From NCBI GenBank assembly GCA_003646055.1, contig QNDZ01000052.1, positions 1 to 9,829 on the forward strand: DNA of 9,829 nucleotides. Direction: 5' to 3'. The notes beneath the pieces were generated by a model, which made no database searches, was not told the DNA's origin, and worked only from the letters and a program-made list of their open reading frames with translations. The position numbers and the translations under genes were made by a program. Below are positions 1 to 6,994 of the stretch, piece after piece; the stretch's first letter is position 1, and each line of letters starts with the position of its first letter. The DNA comes from a bacterium. GTDB taxonomy: Bacteria > Hydrothermota > UBA3072 > B12-G15.

Positions 1-180
1 AAAGGCATGTGGTGGTCAATAGGTGGAAAAACCTATGTGACCAAATGGCTGATAGTGAATGCCAGTGCGAGATTTGACGCAGAAGAAGGCGTCAGGTTCC
101 AGGGTCCTGCAGATGCAAAACTCTGGGCAGGAATAAGTCTTCTCCTACCCCTTGATTATTACTATTCACTGATGAGGTAG
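1..180 (+). CDS. 3' end of a barrel-like outer-membrane protein (partial)
   Basis: An open frame enters from the left edge and ends at TAG 178-180, giving the last 59 residues of a protein that begins outside the window. Its C-terminus aligns by eye with that of the protein at 737-1558. Both have a GG-K/R pair, alternating hydrophobic residues, then an (F-x)GPADA motif and a final hydrophobic strand ending LPLD or VPLG. A 14-base stretch around GPADA is identical in the two genes (103-116 and 1487-1500). The alternating pattern suits the last strands of a beta-barrel, but no named family can be assigned from this fragment. The next gene starts 2 bases after the stop, so the two are almost certainly co-transcribed. 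Reading frame and paralogy are directly visible; the outer-membrane location is inferred. Confidence 0.8.
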   Translation, partial: KGMWWSIGGKTYVTKWLIVNASARFDAEEGVRFQGPADAKLWAGISLLLPLDYYYSLMR

Positions 181-182
181 TT

Positions 183-722
183 ATGCTGAAGATACTACCC
201 GTTATATTCTTAATCCCCTTGATTCTCTTTGCAGGTATAAAGTGTCCCTATTGTGGGGCTGAAAATCCTGATGACGCAAAGTACTGCTGGAAGTGTGGCA
301 AACCATTGAAGGGAAAACAACAGGAAACTATCCAGAAGAAGGAACAATCCGGGAAGAGAGAACAACACTTTATAAAATGTCCATACTGCGGAGCAGAAAA
401 CCCTGAAAATGCCAGGTTCTGCTGGAAATGTGGCAAACCACTCAGACAAGAAAAAAAGAAGGAAGCGAGGAAGTCCTCCCCTGAGGTCACCAGACAAAGA
501 GAAACCCTGAATGTAAATGAAGCACTCCTTGATTCAATACTTCAGGAACTCAAGGAAATAAAAAATTATCAAAAAAGGCTAAAAAAACTTGTTGATTACA
601 GGGATGAAGAGATAAGAAGATTGAATGAGATGCGTAATAAAGACTCTTTCAACTTCTTTTTCTTCGGGTGTCTTATTGGTATGCTCGGAACATTGTTCTT
701 AATAGCAAGCTTGTCTGGTTAA
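183..722 (+). CDS. Double zinc-ribbon membrane protein with coiled coil
   Basis: This 179-residue protein has an N-terminal hydrophobic segment (about residues 4-18) that looks like a signal peptide or signal anchor. Two near-identical zinc ribbons follow, each CX2C-X10-CX2C: cysteines 21, 24, 35, 38 and 66, 69, 80, 83, both built on CPYCGAENP and CWKCGKPL. After these come a charged linker, a helical coiled-coil-like stretch (about 108-150) and a C-terminal membrane helix (about 157-177). The ribbons resemble the zinc_ribbon_2/DZR class, which is usually cytoplasmic and used for protein or nucleic-acid contacts. The start lies 2 bases after the preceding stop, and a GAGGT ribosome site overlaps that stop. 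The protein sits between two related barrel-like proteins, so a role in the envelope is inferred. The function is not recognised, and topology is uncertain: a cleaved signal peptide would put the ribbons in the periplasm. Confidence 0.85.
   Translation: MLKILPVIFLIPLILFAGIKCPYCGAENPDDAKYCWKCGKPLKGKQQETIQKKEQSGKREQHFIKCPYCGAENPENARFCWKCGKPLRQEKKKEARKSSPEVTRQRETLNVNEALLDSILQELKEIKNYQKRLKKLVDYRDEEIRRLNEMRNKDSFNFFFFGCLIGMLGTLFLIASLSG
240..445 (+). repeat. Intragenic duplication of a zinc-ribbon unit
   Basis: Two in-frame copies of a roughly 70-base unit, at about 240-310 and 375-445, encode the two zinc ribbons of the surrounding gene. They are similar at DNA and protein level, with the same cysteine spacing and the same CPYCGAENP...CWKCGKPL core, and differ mainly at wobble positions. 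This indicates an internal duplication. Confidence 0.8.
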
Positions 723-724
723 AA

Positions 725-734
725 AGGAGGTGAT
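725..734 (+). promoter_or_regulatory. Strong ribosome binding site for the 737 gene
   Basis: AGGAGGTGAT, a near-perfect complement of the 16S 3' end, ends 2 bases before the ATG at 737 and starts 2 bases after the stop of the preceding gene. It fixes the start and suggests strong translation. Confidence 0.85.
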
Positions 735-736
735 AA

Positions 737-1558
737 ATGAGGTGGCTTTATTTGGTTATTTTAACAGGTTTTACAATCTTTGCACAGGAAGCAACTGTTA
801 TCTCCCAGCCTGTGAACCCAAACAGGGTTTTCTCCACACCAACAGTGGAGGTATTGAATTCTCTGGATATGTTAGTTTCTGGTGGTAGTGTGGTAGGACT
901 TGAAGAGGAACAATACTTCCTTGGAAACATTTATGCTGGATTTGGAAATCTGATGGAACTTGAGATATCCACCTCAAACTTTGTTGATGCACTGAAAAAG
1001 AAATCAGCTACCCTGCCTGCATCCTCATTCAAAATGAGTTTCCTCCCTTCAAGTAGTGCCTTTGGACTATCAATGCTTGTGAAGAAAACCCTGTGGAATG
1101 AAAGAACCCTGGGCACCTATAAGTATTATACCCGCTTTTCGGACGTCTTCCTGATCCTGGGATATAAGAAGGAATTCTTCAGCATAAATATAGGATTAAA
1201 TATACACGACATGAGGATAAAGACTTACTCCTACACATCAGGAGTGACGTCTGATGAAATGAAGAAGGAAGAATACGGGGTATTCGGTAATCTCCTCATC
1301 AGGGCGAATGAAAAAACCTATGCTATGCTTGAAGTCACCCCTGCATCAAGGGTATCCTTCCCATCTGATGGTTCAATCTCACCTGACGATATTGAGAAGG
1401 TGTATGCTGTAACACTTGGTGGAAGATACTTCTTCACGTACTTCCTCTCTCTGGATGCTGGTGTGTTGTACAGAAGTGACTTTAGAGGTCCTGCAGATGC
1501 TGTGATAAATGTAATCCTCAACCTTGCAGTGCCACTTGGAAAGGCGATACAAAAATGA
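737..1558 (+). CDS. Predicted outer-membrane beta-barrel-like protein
   Basis: This is a 273-residue protein with a typical Sec signal peptide: MRW start, hydrophobic core about 4-15, likely cut after the Ala of IFA near residue 16. The mature part alternates hydrophobic and polar residues with many Tyr, Phe and Gly, as expected for a small membrane barrel. It ends in a strand with the GPADA...VPLG motif shared with the partial protein at 1-180. No catalytic motif is visible and no specific family is recognised. The start is set by the ideal ribosome site at 725-734. The stop overlaps the start of the CsgG-like gene (ATGA at 1555-1558), implying translational coupling. I infer that this protein, its paralogue, the zinc-ribbon protein and the CsgG-like protein work together in the outer envelope. 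A periplasmic beta-rich protein is the main alternative. Confidence 0.8.
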   Translation: MRWLYLVILTGFTIFAQEATVISQPVNPNRVFSTPTVEVLNSLDMLVSGGSVVGLEEEQYFLGNIYAGFGNLMELEISTSNFVDALKKKSATLPASSFKMSFLPSSSAFGLSMLVKKTLWNERTLGTYKYYTRFSDVFLILGYKKEFFSINIGLNIHDMRIKTYSYTSGVTSDEMKKEEYGVFGNLLIRANEKTYAMLEVTPASRVSFPSDGSISPDDIEKVYAVTLGGRYFFTYFLSLDAGVLYRSDFRGPADAVINVILNLAVPLGKAIQK

Positions 1559-2340
1559 TGTTACTATTATTAATAGCCCTTGATACCCTCACTGTTGCTG
1601 TGGCCGATTTTGAGAACCTTGGGGGGATTGAAGAGAGTTATGCCAATGCCTTCCCTTCAATGCTGACAACCTCTCTCTCAAAATACGAAGGAATAAAGGT
1701 GCTTGAGAGGGAGAGCCTGCGTAAGGCACTTGAAGAATTCAGGATACAGACCCTATCCGGAATTGACCCTGATGCATTCAGAAAATTAGGGGATTGGCTT
1801 GGTGCTGATGGTATAGTTACAGGAAGTTTCACTGTTATTGATGGTGCTATAAGGGTGGACGCAAGACTCATTGATACAAAGACCGGGATTGTTCTTACAG
1901 GTGTAAGTTATACATCCGGAAATAAAGAGCAGATACCTGACTCAATTGCCTCGCTTATCACCTCCTCACTCCATATGGATGAATCAAAGGGAGAGGGAAC
2001 AGTTGAAATCTATTTCAGATTAACATACTCTCCCCTTGCAACAGGGAAGATATTTCATCAGATTGTAAGGTTGTATATTGATGGGGTTTACATGGGAACA
2101 TCTCCACCTGTCAGGGATGTAAATAAATGGGTGAAAATCTTTGCACTTAAATTGAAACCTGACAGGAATTACAGGATAAAACTTGAACACGGATACGTTG
2201 AGAAGGGGAAATGGCTGGGGCCATATGATATGCAGCCTGAAACATTCAATATTTCATTAAAACCTGGAGAGATTCACACAATAAAGTATGAGTTTGTGAA
2301 AGGGGGCATAAAGGACTTTTTCAAATTTATAAATAGATAG
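1555..2340 (+). CDS. CsgG-like protein with PEGA-like C-terminal domain
   Basis: This 261-residue protein opens with a short hydrophobic leader (about 1-11). A CsgG/FlgO-like fold follows at about 12-140, marked by TVAVADFEN, a KVLERESL segment, LGADGIVTGSF, and VDARLIDTKTG. A second domain at about 165-250 reads like PEGA: LYIDGVYMGTSPP, then RNYRIKLEHGY and a final FNISLKPGE strand. CsgG relatives are outer-membrane lipoprotein pores or periplasmic assembly factors, and PEGA domains occur in surface-layer or envelope proteins. There is no lipobox cysteine here, so it is unlikely to be a classic CsgG lipoprotein pore. The gene overlaps the preceding barrel-like gene by 4 bases; ATG 1558 is an alternative start one codon in. 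It is the last gene of this plus-strand cluster. The domain calls are made by eye; the role in transport or assembly is inferred. Confidence 0.75.
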   Translation: MMLLLLIALDTLTVAVADFENLGGIEESYANAFPSMLTTSLSKYEGIKVLERESLRKALEEFRIQTLSGIDPDAFRKLGDWLGADGIVTGSFTVIDGAIRVDARLIDTKTGIVLTGVSYTSGNKEQIPDSIASLITSSLHMDESKGEGTVEIYFRLTYSPLATGKIFHQIVRLYIDGVYMGTSPPVRDVNKWVKIFALKLKPDRNYRIKLEHGYVEKGKWLGPYDMQPETFNISLKPGEIHTIKYEFVKGGIKDFFKFINR

Positions 2341-2361
2341 AAGTAAATGGCTGGTTTTTTT

Positions 2362-2371
2362 CAAAATTTTG
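2362..2371. repeat. 10-bp perfect palindrome upstream of the HD-GYP gene
   Basis: CAAAATTTTG is a perfect palindrome following a T run (2354-2361). It lies directly upstream of the candidate -35 of the next gene, so it could be an operator half-site or just a consequence of A+T richness. No GC-rich terminator hairpin is visible after the CsgG-like gene. Confidence 0.35.
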
Positions 2372-2399
2372 TTGATTTATTTATTTTTTTTGTTAATCT
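2372..2399 (+). promoter_or_regulatory. Candidate promoter of the HD-GYP gene (extended -10)
   Basis: TTGATT (2372-2377) is followed, after a 16-base spacer, by TAATCT (2394-2399), and TG-T immediately precedes the -10 as in extended -10 promoters. Transcription would be expected to start near 2405-2407, on or next to the ATG at 2406. This fits the absence of any ribosome binding site before that ATG. The surrounding sequence is so T-rich that a chance match is possible. Confidence 0.4.
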
Positions 2400-2405
2400 T
2401 TATTT

Positions 2406-3932
2406 ATGGAACAACTGATTGAAGGTGTTTTGAGAAGATATAGGGGACCAGGAGATATTGATGAAAATGAATTAGAAGAGGTTTCCAATTCTATAGAAAA
2501 TTTTCTGGAATACTCCCGGAGAAAGGACAGGCCCCCAATAGAACGGGCTGTTGAGATTGGTAGGCTCCTCAGAAATATAGGTGCACCTGTGGAAGGATAC
2601 AAACTCATGATGGCCGATGCAGAATACTACAGGGAGATAGGGGATACAAGGCTCTACTGGAACAGACTCTACTTTGCACAGGCATTTATGGCACTGGGCT
2701 ATCCCACAGAGAGAATGGAGAAGAAACTGAATGAGTATATAAATGTTCTGAGGAGGAACAAAAAATACGTGTATTTTCTCCCCCTGTTTCTTAATGTTAA
2801 AGGAAACATCCTCCATATATACAGGGAAAAATATGAAGAGGCGGAAGAGGTATATAAAGAGGCACTTGAGACCATACAGACCTTTGATGAATCATTTTAT
2901 TCTGAATTCACAATGAGGGATTACCACTGGTCTCTCAGGCTTATTGTAAACAACTATGTGGACATGCTTCTCAAGATTGAGAGGAATCAGGAACAGGAAA
3001 AGAAACTTGACTTTCTCAGGGGCTTGCTTGAAGAGGAAGAGAAGGAACTTCCCTATATTAATCTCCTCTCCCTTATCAACAAAGCAGAGATTGAAATTTC
3101 AAGAAAAAATCTTGAGGTTGCTGAAAGGTATCTCAAAGAGGCAGTGATAAAAATGGACAGAGAACTTGAAAGGTTCTTCCTCCCTGCTGTAAACAGACTG
3201 TATGGACAGATATGGTCTATAAAAGGAGATATTGATAAGGCAGTGGAATATACAATTGATTCATTTGGAAACTCTGCCTATTACGGAAACAGCCTCACTG
3301 AAACAGAATCACTTGAGGCAATCCTGAATATCTTCAGAAGGTTATCTGATGAAGTTCAAGGTGAAGACCGATTTGAGTTTTTCAAAAAGAGGGGTTTGAT
3401 AGATGCATTCCTGAACATACTCAGTTACAAAGACTGGGTTCTGGGTGCAGAACACTCTGCAGATGTTGCCCAGTTCTCAAGATTGATTTCCGAACACCTG
3501 AACTTTTCAAAAGAAACAAAAAAATCAATAGGCTTTGCAGCAATGCTCCACGATGTGGGAAAGATTATGATTCCATGGTACACACTGAACAAGCCAGCAC
3601 CCCCTGATGAAATAGACTGGGACTTAATCCAGGCACATGTTTATGAAGGATACAGGATTGTGAAAAAACTTGGTTTTGACAGAGAGGCAGAATGGGTGCT
3701 TGAACACCATGAGAGGTGCGATGGCTCAGGGTATCCTTTTGGCAAAAAAAATCCCTCCCTTGAATCACAGGTTATAGCAATCAGTGATACCTTTGATGCT
3801 GCAATCTCTCATGGAAGAAGATACAGACTTCCCAAAACAGCAGAAGAGGTGCTTGAGGAAATAGAAGCAGACAACGGGAAATTTTATCCAGAGGTGATTG
3901 AGGCACTCAGGAAGGCATTACCCTCAATGTGA
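2406..3932 (+). CDS. HD-GYP domain phosphodiesterase with helical-repeat N-terminus
   Basis: This is a 508-residue soluble protein. Residues about 1-320 are helical and TPR-like (for example YEEAEEVYKEALE near 142-154), with no membrane segment or receiver domain. Residues about 335-505 form an HD-GYP domain with the full motif set: H350, the HD pair H382-D383 followed by VGK386, H411, H434-H435, DGSGYP (D439 to P444) and D461 in ISDTFDA. HD-GYP enzymes hydrolyse cyclic di-GMP using a metal centre, so this one is likely active in the cytoplasm, with the TPR-like part sensing or docking. No GGDEF partner lies in the window. The start has no ribosome binding site but sits just after a candidate promoter, so the mRNA may be leaderless. 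Its last 9 bases overlap the end of the opposite-strand gene at 3924-4199. Confidence 0.9.
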   Translation: MEQLIEGVLRRYRGPGDIDENELEEVSNSIENFLEYSRRKDRPPIERAVEIGRLLRNIGAPVEGYKLMMADAEYYREIGDTRLYWNRLYFAQAFMALGYPTERMEKKLNEYINVLRRNKKYVYFLPLFLNVKGNILHIYREKYEEAEEVYKEALETIQTFDESFYSEFTMRDYHWSLRLIVNNYVDMLLKIERNQEQEKKLDFLRGLLEEEEKELPYINLLSLINKAEIEISRKNLEVAERYLKEAVIKMDRELERFFLPAVNRLYGQIWSIKGDIDKAVEYTIDSFGNSAYYGNSLTETESLEAILNIFRRLSDEVQGEDRFEFFKKRGLIDAFLNILSYKDWVLGAEHSADVAQFSRLISEHLNFSKETKKSIGFAAMLHDVGKIMIPWYTLNKPAPPDEIDWDLIQAHVYEGYRIVKKLGFDREAEWVLEHHERCDGSGYPFGKKNPSLESQVIAISDTFDAAISHGRRYRLPKTAEEVLEEIEADNGKFYPEVIEALRKALPSM

Positions 3933-4199
3933 GTGCGTGATTTTTATCACCTTTCCTTTACTATCAATGGTTGCCCTTATCACCTTCTCTATCTCCTGCC
4001 CGTCCTCTGTTTTAAAATACTTTCTGAACACTGCAACCCATACTTTTGATGGTTTTCTGGGTTTCATCCTTGCCTTTTCATAGGTGGAATCAGATACAAC
4101 CATCTCCCTCTCTTCAATATGGGGAGGAACATCTGCAAATTCTGGAAAATCCTTTATTATCTCATCCCTTGCAATCCTCTCAATGTCTCTCCTGTCCAT
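3924..4199 (-). CDS. Small hypothetical protein, last gene of the mnmG operon
   Basis: This is a charged 91-residue protein with no signal peptide or membrane segment. The first half is acidic and helical (DIERIARDEII, FPEFADVPPHIEE). The second half looks like a small beta domain (KVWVAVFRKYFKTEDG, then VIRATIDSKGKVIKITHSH), loosely reminiscent of PepSY-type folds, but I do not recognise a family. The ATG is well supported: AGGAGGT (4205-4211 on the plus strand) lies just upstream and overlaps the stop of the peptidase gene, leaving only 2 non-coding bases between the genes. Strict coupling to a caspase-fold peptidase makes a partner, inhibitor or substrate role possible, but that is inference. 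The 3' end overlaps the HD-GYP gene tail by 9 bases in convergent orientation. The strong ribosome site argues that it is a real gene. Confidence 0.75.
   Translation of the reverse strand: MDRRDIERIARDEIIKDFPEFADVPPHIEEREMVVSDSTYEKARMKPRKPSKVWVAVFRKYFKTEDGQEIEKVIRATIDSKGKVIKITHSH
3937..3950 (+). terminator. Weak candidate terminator after the HD-GYP gene
   Basis: GTGAT (3937-3941) and ATCAC (3946-3950) can pair around a four-base T loop, followed by a pyrimidine-rich CTTTCCTTT. The stem is short, and it lies inside the opposite-strand coding region, so the call is weak. Confidence 0.25.
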
Positions 4200-4202
4200 T
4201 TC

Positions 4203-5180
4203 CTACCTCCTGTATCTTGTGAAGGGGTCACCAAGGAAGACAAATTGTAAAAGTGTCTTCTGGTCATCCTCATCAAGGAAACCCTGCGTTTTTATCATTG
4301 TCCTGAAAAATTTATGCCTTGCATTATTGAAGGCCTTACCAGCAGGTCTTCCTTTGAGCATCTCCTCAAAGAAGAGTTTCACTATCAGGTCTGCCTCTGT
4401 GGATGGGGGTTTGAAGGGGCCATAGGCAATGGTGGTTGAACCAATAAAAACAGAAACACCCCTTTCAAGGAATGTTAAACTCATTGATTCCTCTATCTTC
4501 TTTCCAATAATATATGCACCATAACATGCCTCTGTTGCCACCACACCATACTCAATCTCTTCAAGGTTCTTTGGCGTTATTGCAACTGGATACCTATCCC
4601 CTTCCTGTCCATACCAGAATGGTGTATCCTGAGAACCATGAAGGTTGAAGTAGAAAAAAGTATGTCTGGAAGGAAGTTCAATATCCCTGTATGTTACAGG
4701 TGGGGAGAGTAAAAGTCTTCTTCCGTTAAGAACACGGAAGACCTCCCTTGAGGCAAGTTTCCATACCTTTGCAGACATACCAAAAGACCTTTTTTTATCC
4801 ACATCTTCTCCAAGCTTCTGTATAAGGAGGTGGAGAAATTCTATATCACCTCCATCTGGCAGTCTTGCAACGATTCTCTCTGGAAGGAGGAGGTCATCAT
4901 CACTTGATGAATAGATATTGTCAGTATAAACATACTCATCCCCATCGTATGCAGGGTTCTTCACCCTGCCAAATGGAATGAGGTCATCACCGCCAAGAAG
5001 GATGAATACATCATTGGGTTTTTCAAATTTCTTCAGTTTTTCAGGAATCTTTTCTGCCTCTGACTGAAGGATACTGAATCCCTTCCTTGTCATGTAGTCC
5101 AGGAGCAATTCAGTGTCCTTTACCCCCTTCTCCCCGAATCTCTTCTTCAATCTTTTTCTGTCCCAGACAAGACACTTCAC
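4203..5180 (-). CDS. Caspase-fold cysteine peptidase (C25/CHAT-like), no signal peptide
   Basis: This 325-residue protein carries the core features of clan CD peptidases. A strand ending FNLHGS gives H181, and VVATEACYG gives C219, the expected His-Cys dyad. These are followed by LTFLERGVSVFIGS (about 236-248), a KGRPAGKAFNNARHKF helix, and a terminal FLGDP near 315-319 as in gingipain-type C25 and CHAT proteins. The N-terminal half has an alpha/beta pattern with FILLGGDDLIPFGR and a PERIVARLP segment, also seen in C25 proteins. C25 enzymes are usually secreted, but this one starts MKCLVWDRKR with no signal peptide or prodomain, so it is probably cytoplasmic. It starts at GTG, overlapping the mnmG stop (GTGA), with AAAGGAGG four bases upstream. 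Substrate and cleavage specificity are unknown. Confidence 0.8.
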   Translation of the reverse strand: MKCLVWDRKRLKKRFGEKGVKDTELLLDYMTRKGFSILQSEAEKIPEKLKKFEKPNDVFILLGGDDLIPFGRVKNPAYDGDEYVYTDNIYSSSDDDLLLPERIVARLPDGGDIEFLHLLIQKLGEDVDKKRSFGMSAKVWKLASREVFRVLNGRRLLLSPPVTYRDIELPSRHTFFYFNLHGSQDTPFWYGQEGDRYPVAITPKNLEEIEYGVVATEACYGAYIIGKKIEESMSLTFLERGVSVFIGSTTIAYGPFKPPSTEADLIVKLFFEEMLKGRPAGKAFNNARHKFFRTMIKTQGFLDEDDQKTLLQFVFLGDPFTRYRR

Positions 5181-6994
5181 TCTTCCTCCTTTCTCTTAAT
5201 GTAAACATACAGGGCAAAGATATCCGAAGGGCTAACACCAGATATCCTTGAGGCCTCTCCAAGGGTTTCAGGCCTCTCCCTGGATAACTTTTCCCTTGCC
5301 TCCATTGTGATTGTCCTGATTTTTGAATAGTCAATATCCTCCGGGATTTTAACCCTCTCCATCTCTTTCAGTTTTTTTGCATGGGCGATTGCCCTCTGGA
5401 TATAACCATCATATTTTGCCTCTATCTCAACCCTGAAGGCAACATCATGGGGAACCTCTTCATCAAGGAATTTATAAATATCTTCAAAGTGAAACTCAGG
5501 CATCTTCAGAATATGAAAAAGGCTTGCAGGTTTACTGATGTTTATCTTTCCTGGAGATACCACAATCCTCTTCATCTTTTTCAATAACTCATCCACCCTT
5601 TTTCTTCTCTCCTCCACCTTCTCAAGAAGCGTTTTATCCACAAGCCCGTATTTCACACCGTATCTGGCCAACCTTTCGTCTGCATTATCCTGTCTCAGAA
5701 TAAGTCTGTATTCTGCCCTTGATGTGAACATCCTGTAAGGCTCTTTTGTTCCCCTGGTAACAAGGTCATCTATGAGAACCCCTATGTAAGCCTCATCCCT
5801 CCTCAATACAAATGGCTCTTCGCCCCTTATCTTTAAGACTGCATTTATCCCTGCCATTATACCCTGTGCAGCAGCCTCTTCATATCCAGAGGTTCCATTT
5901 ATCTGACCAGCAAGAAAAAGACCCTGTATCTTCTTTGTCTCAAGGGAATGCCTGAGTTGTGTTGGGAAAACAAAGTCATACTCTATGGCATATCCTGGCC
6001 TTAAAAACTCCACCTGTTCAAGCCCTGGAATGGTTCTCATGAATTTCAGTTGAATCTCCTCAGGCAGGGAGGAAGAAACACCATTCAGATAATACTCATT
6101 GGTATCCCTTCCATCGGGTTCCACAAATACATGATGTTTCCCCCTTTCAGGAAACTTCATAACCTTATCCTCAAGTGAAGGGCAGTATCTTGGACCAATC
6201 CCCTTGATTACACCTGCATAGAGAGGGGCAAGTGCAATATTTTTCCTGATGATTTCATGGGTCTCTGGTGTTGTGTGGGTTAAATAACAGGGTATCTGGG
6301 GTGGATTGAACTCCACTGTCCTGTGGGAAAAATGCTCAGGGTTTTCATCTCCTGGCTGAATCTCCATCTTTGAAAAATCAATGGTTCTTCCATCTGCTCT
6401 GGCACTCGTTCCTGTTTTCAGCCTTCCAAGTTCAAACCCCAGTTTTTTCAGGGAATCTGAAAGACCTGTTGAGGGCGGTTCACCAAGCCTTCCAGCAGAA
6501 AATCTCACCATCCCTATGTGAACCAGCCCCTGCATGAATGTTCCAGTTGTCAGAATCACTGTTTTTGAATAATACTCTGTCCCTGTTTTTGTCTTCACAC
6601 CAATCACCTTTTCCCCTTCAGTGAGGATTTCAACCACTTCTCCCTGTTTAACATCAACACTCTCCATGATTTTCTTCTTCATATAGGACCTGTAATCAGC
6701 CCTATCCACCTGCGCCCTGAGTGACCATACACTTGGTCCCTTTTTCCTGTTCAACATCTTGAACTGAATACCTGTTTTATCGGTTGCAAATCCAATCTCA
6801 CCACCGAGTGCATCTATCTCAAATACAAGGTGGCTCTTTGCAATACCCCCAACAGCAGGGTTGCACGGCATGTGTCCTATCATATCAAGGTGAATTGTGA
6901 GAACCAGAACACTGGCACCCATTCTTTTTGCTGCCAGTGCAGCCTCAATGCCTGCATGTCCAGCACCAACAACAATCACATCATACTGTTTCAA
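5177..6994 (-). CDS. mnmG: tRNA uridine-5-carboxymethylaminomethyl modification enzyme MnmG
   Basis: MnmG (GidA) is the FAD-dependent partner of MnmE. It installs the carboxymethylaminomethyl group at C5 of wobble U34 in certain tRNAs, in the cytoplasm. The family is unmistakable: GAGHAGIEAA FAD-binding loop (10-19), MPCNPAVGGIAKSHL (42-56), GPRYCPSLEDKV signature (267-278), AGQINGTSGYEEAAAQG signature (362-378), and TRGTKEPYRMFTSRAEYRL (413-431). The two family cysteines are present at 44 and 271. Its 605 residues are slightly fewer than the roughly 630 of Escherichia coli. The start is TTG at 6994-6992, preceded by GGAGGT (7003-7008 on the plus strand), because the next Met is residue 25, inside the FAD-binding fold. 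It overlaps the upstream hydrolase gene by 14 bases and the downstream peptidase gene by 4. No mnmE is in the window. Confidence 0.97.
   Translation of the reverse strand: MKQYDVIVVGAGHAGIEAALAAKRMGASVLVLTIHLDMIGHMPCNPAVGGIAKSHLVFEIDALGGEIGFATDKTGIQFKMLNRKKGPSVWSLRAQVDRADYRSYMKKKIMESVDVKQGEVVEILTEGEKVIGVKTKTGTEYYSKTVILTTGTFMQGLVHIGMVRFSAGRLGEPPSTGLSDSLKKLGFELGRLKTGTSARADGRTIDFSKMEIQPGDENPEHFSHRTVEFNPPQIPCYLTHTTPETHEIIRKNIALAPLYAGVIKGIGPRYCPSLEDKVMKFPERGKHHVFVEPDGRDTNEYYLNGVSSSLPEEIQLKFMRTIPGLEQVEFLRPGYAIEYDFVFPTQLRHSLETKKIQGLFLAGQINGTSGYEEAAAQGIMAGINAVLKIRGEEPFVLRRDEAYIGVLIDDLVTRGTKEPYRMFTSRAEYRLILRQDNADERLARYGVKYGLVDKTLLEKVEERRKRVDELLKKMKRIVVSPGKINISKPASLFHILKMPEFHFEDIYKFLDEEVPHDVAFRVEIEAKYDGYIQRAIAHAKKLKEMERVKIPEDIDYSKIRTITMEAREKLSRERPETLGEASRISGVSPSDIFALYVYIKRKEEE
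5185..5192 (-). promoter_or_regulatory. Ribosome binding site for the GTG start of the caspase-fold gene
   Basis: On the minus strand this reads AAAGGAGG, four bases before GTG at 5180-5178. It lies wholly inside the end of mnmG, which supports the GTG start and translational coupling between the two genes. Confidence 0.75.

Noticed and set aside
210..497. Minus-strand open frames over the zinc-ribbon gene.
   Set aside because: Their repeated Phe/Cys-rich pattern is just the complement of the duplicated ribbon; no ribosome site or recognisable domain.
2472..2816. 114-codon minus-strand open frame inside the HD-GYP gene.
   Set aside because: Antisense to a strongly supported coding region; no start signal or domain.
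3898..4425. Plus-strand open frames opposite the small protein and the peptidase.
   Set aside because: Low-complexity Ser/Leu shadows of well-supported minus-strand genes with proper ribosome sites.
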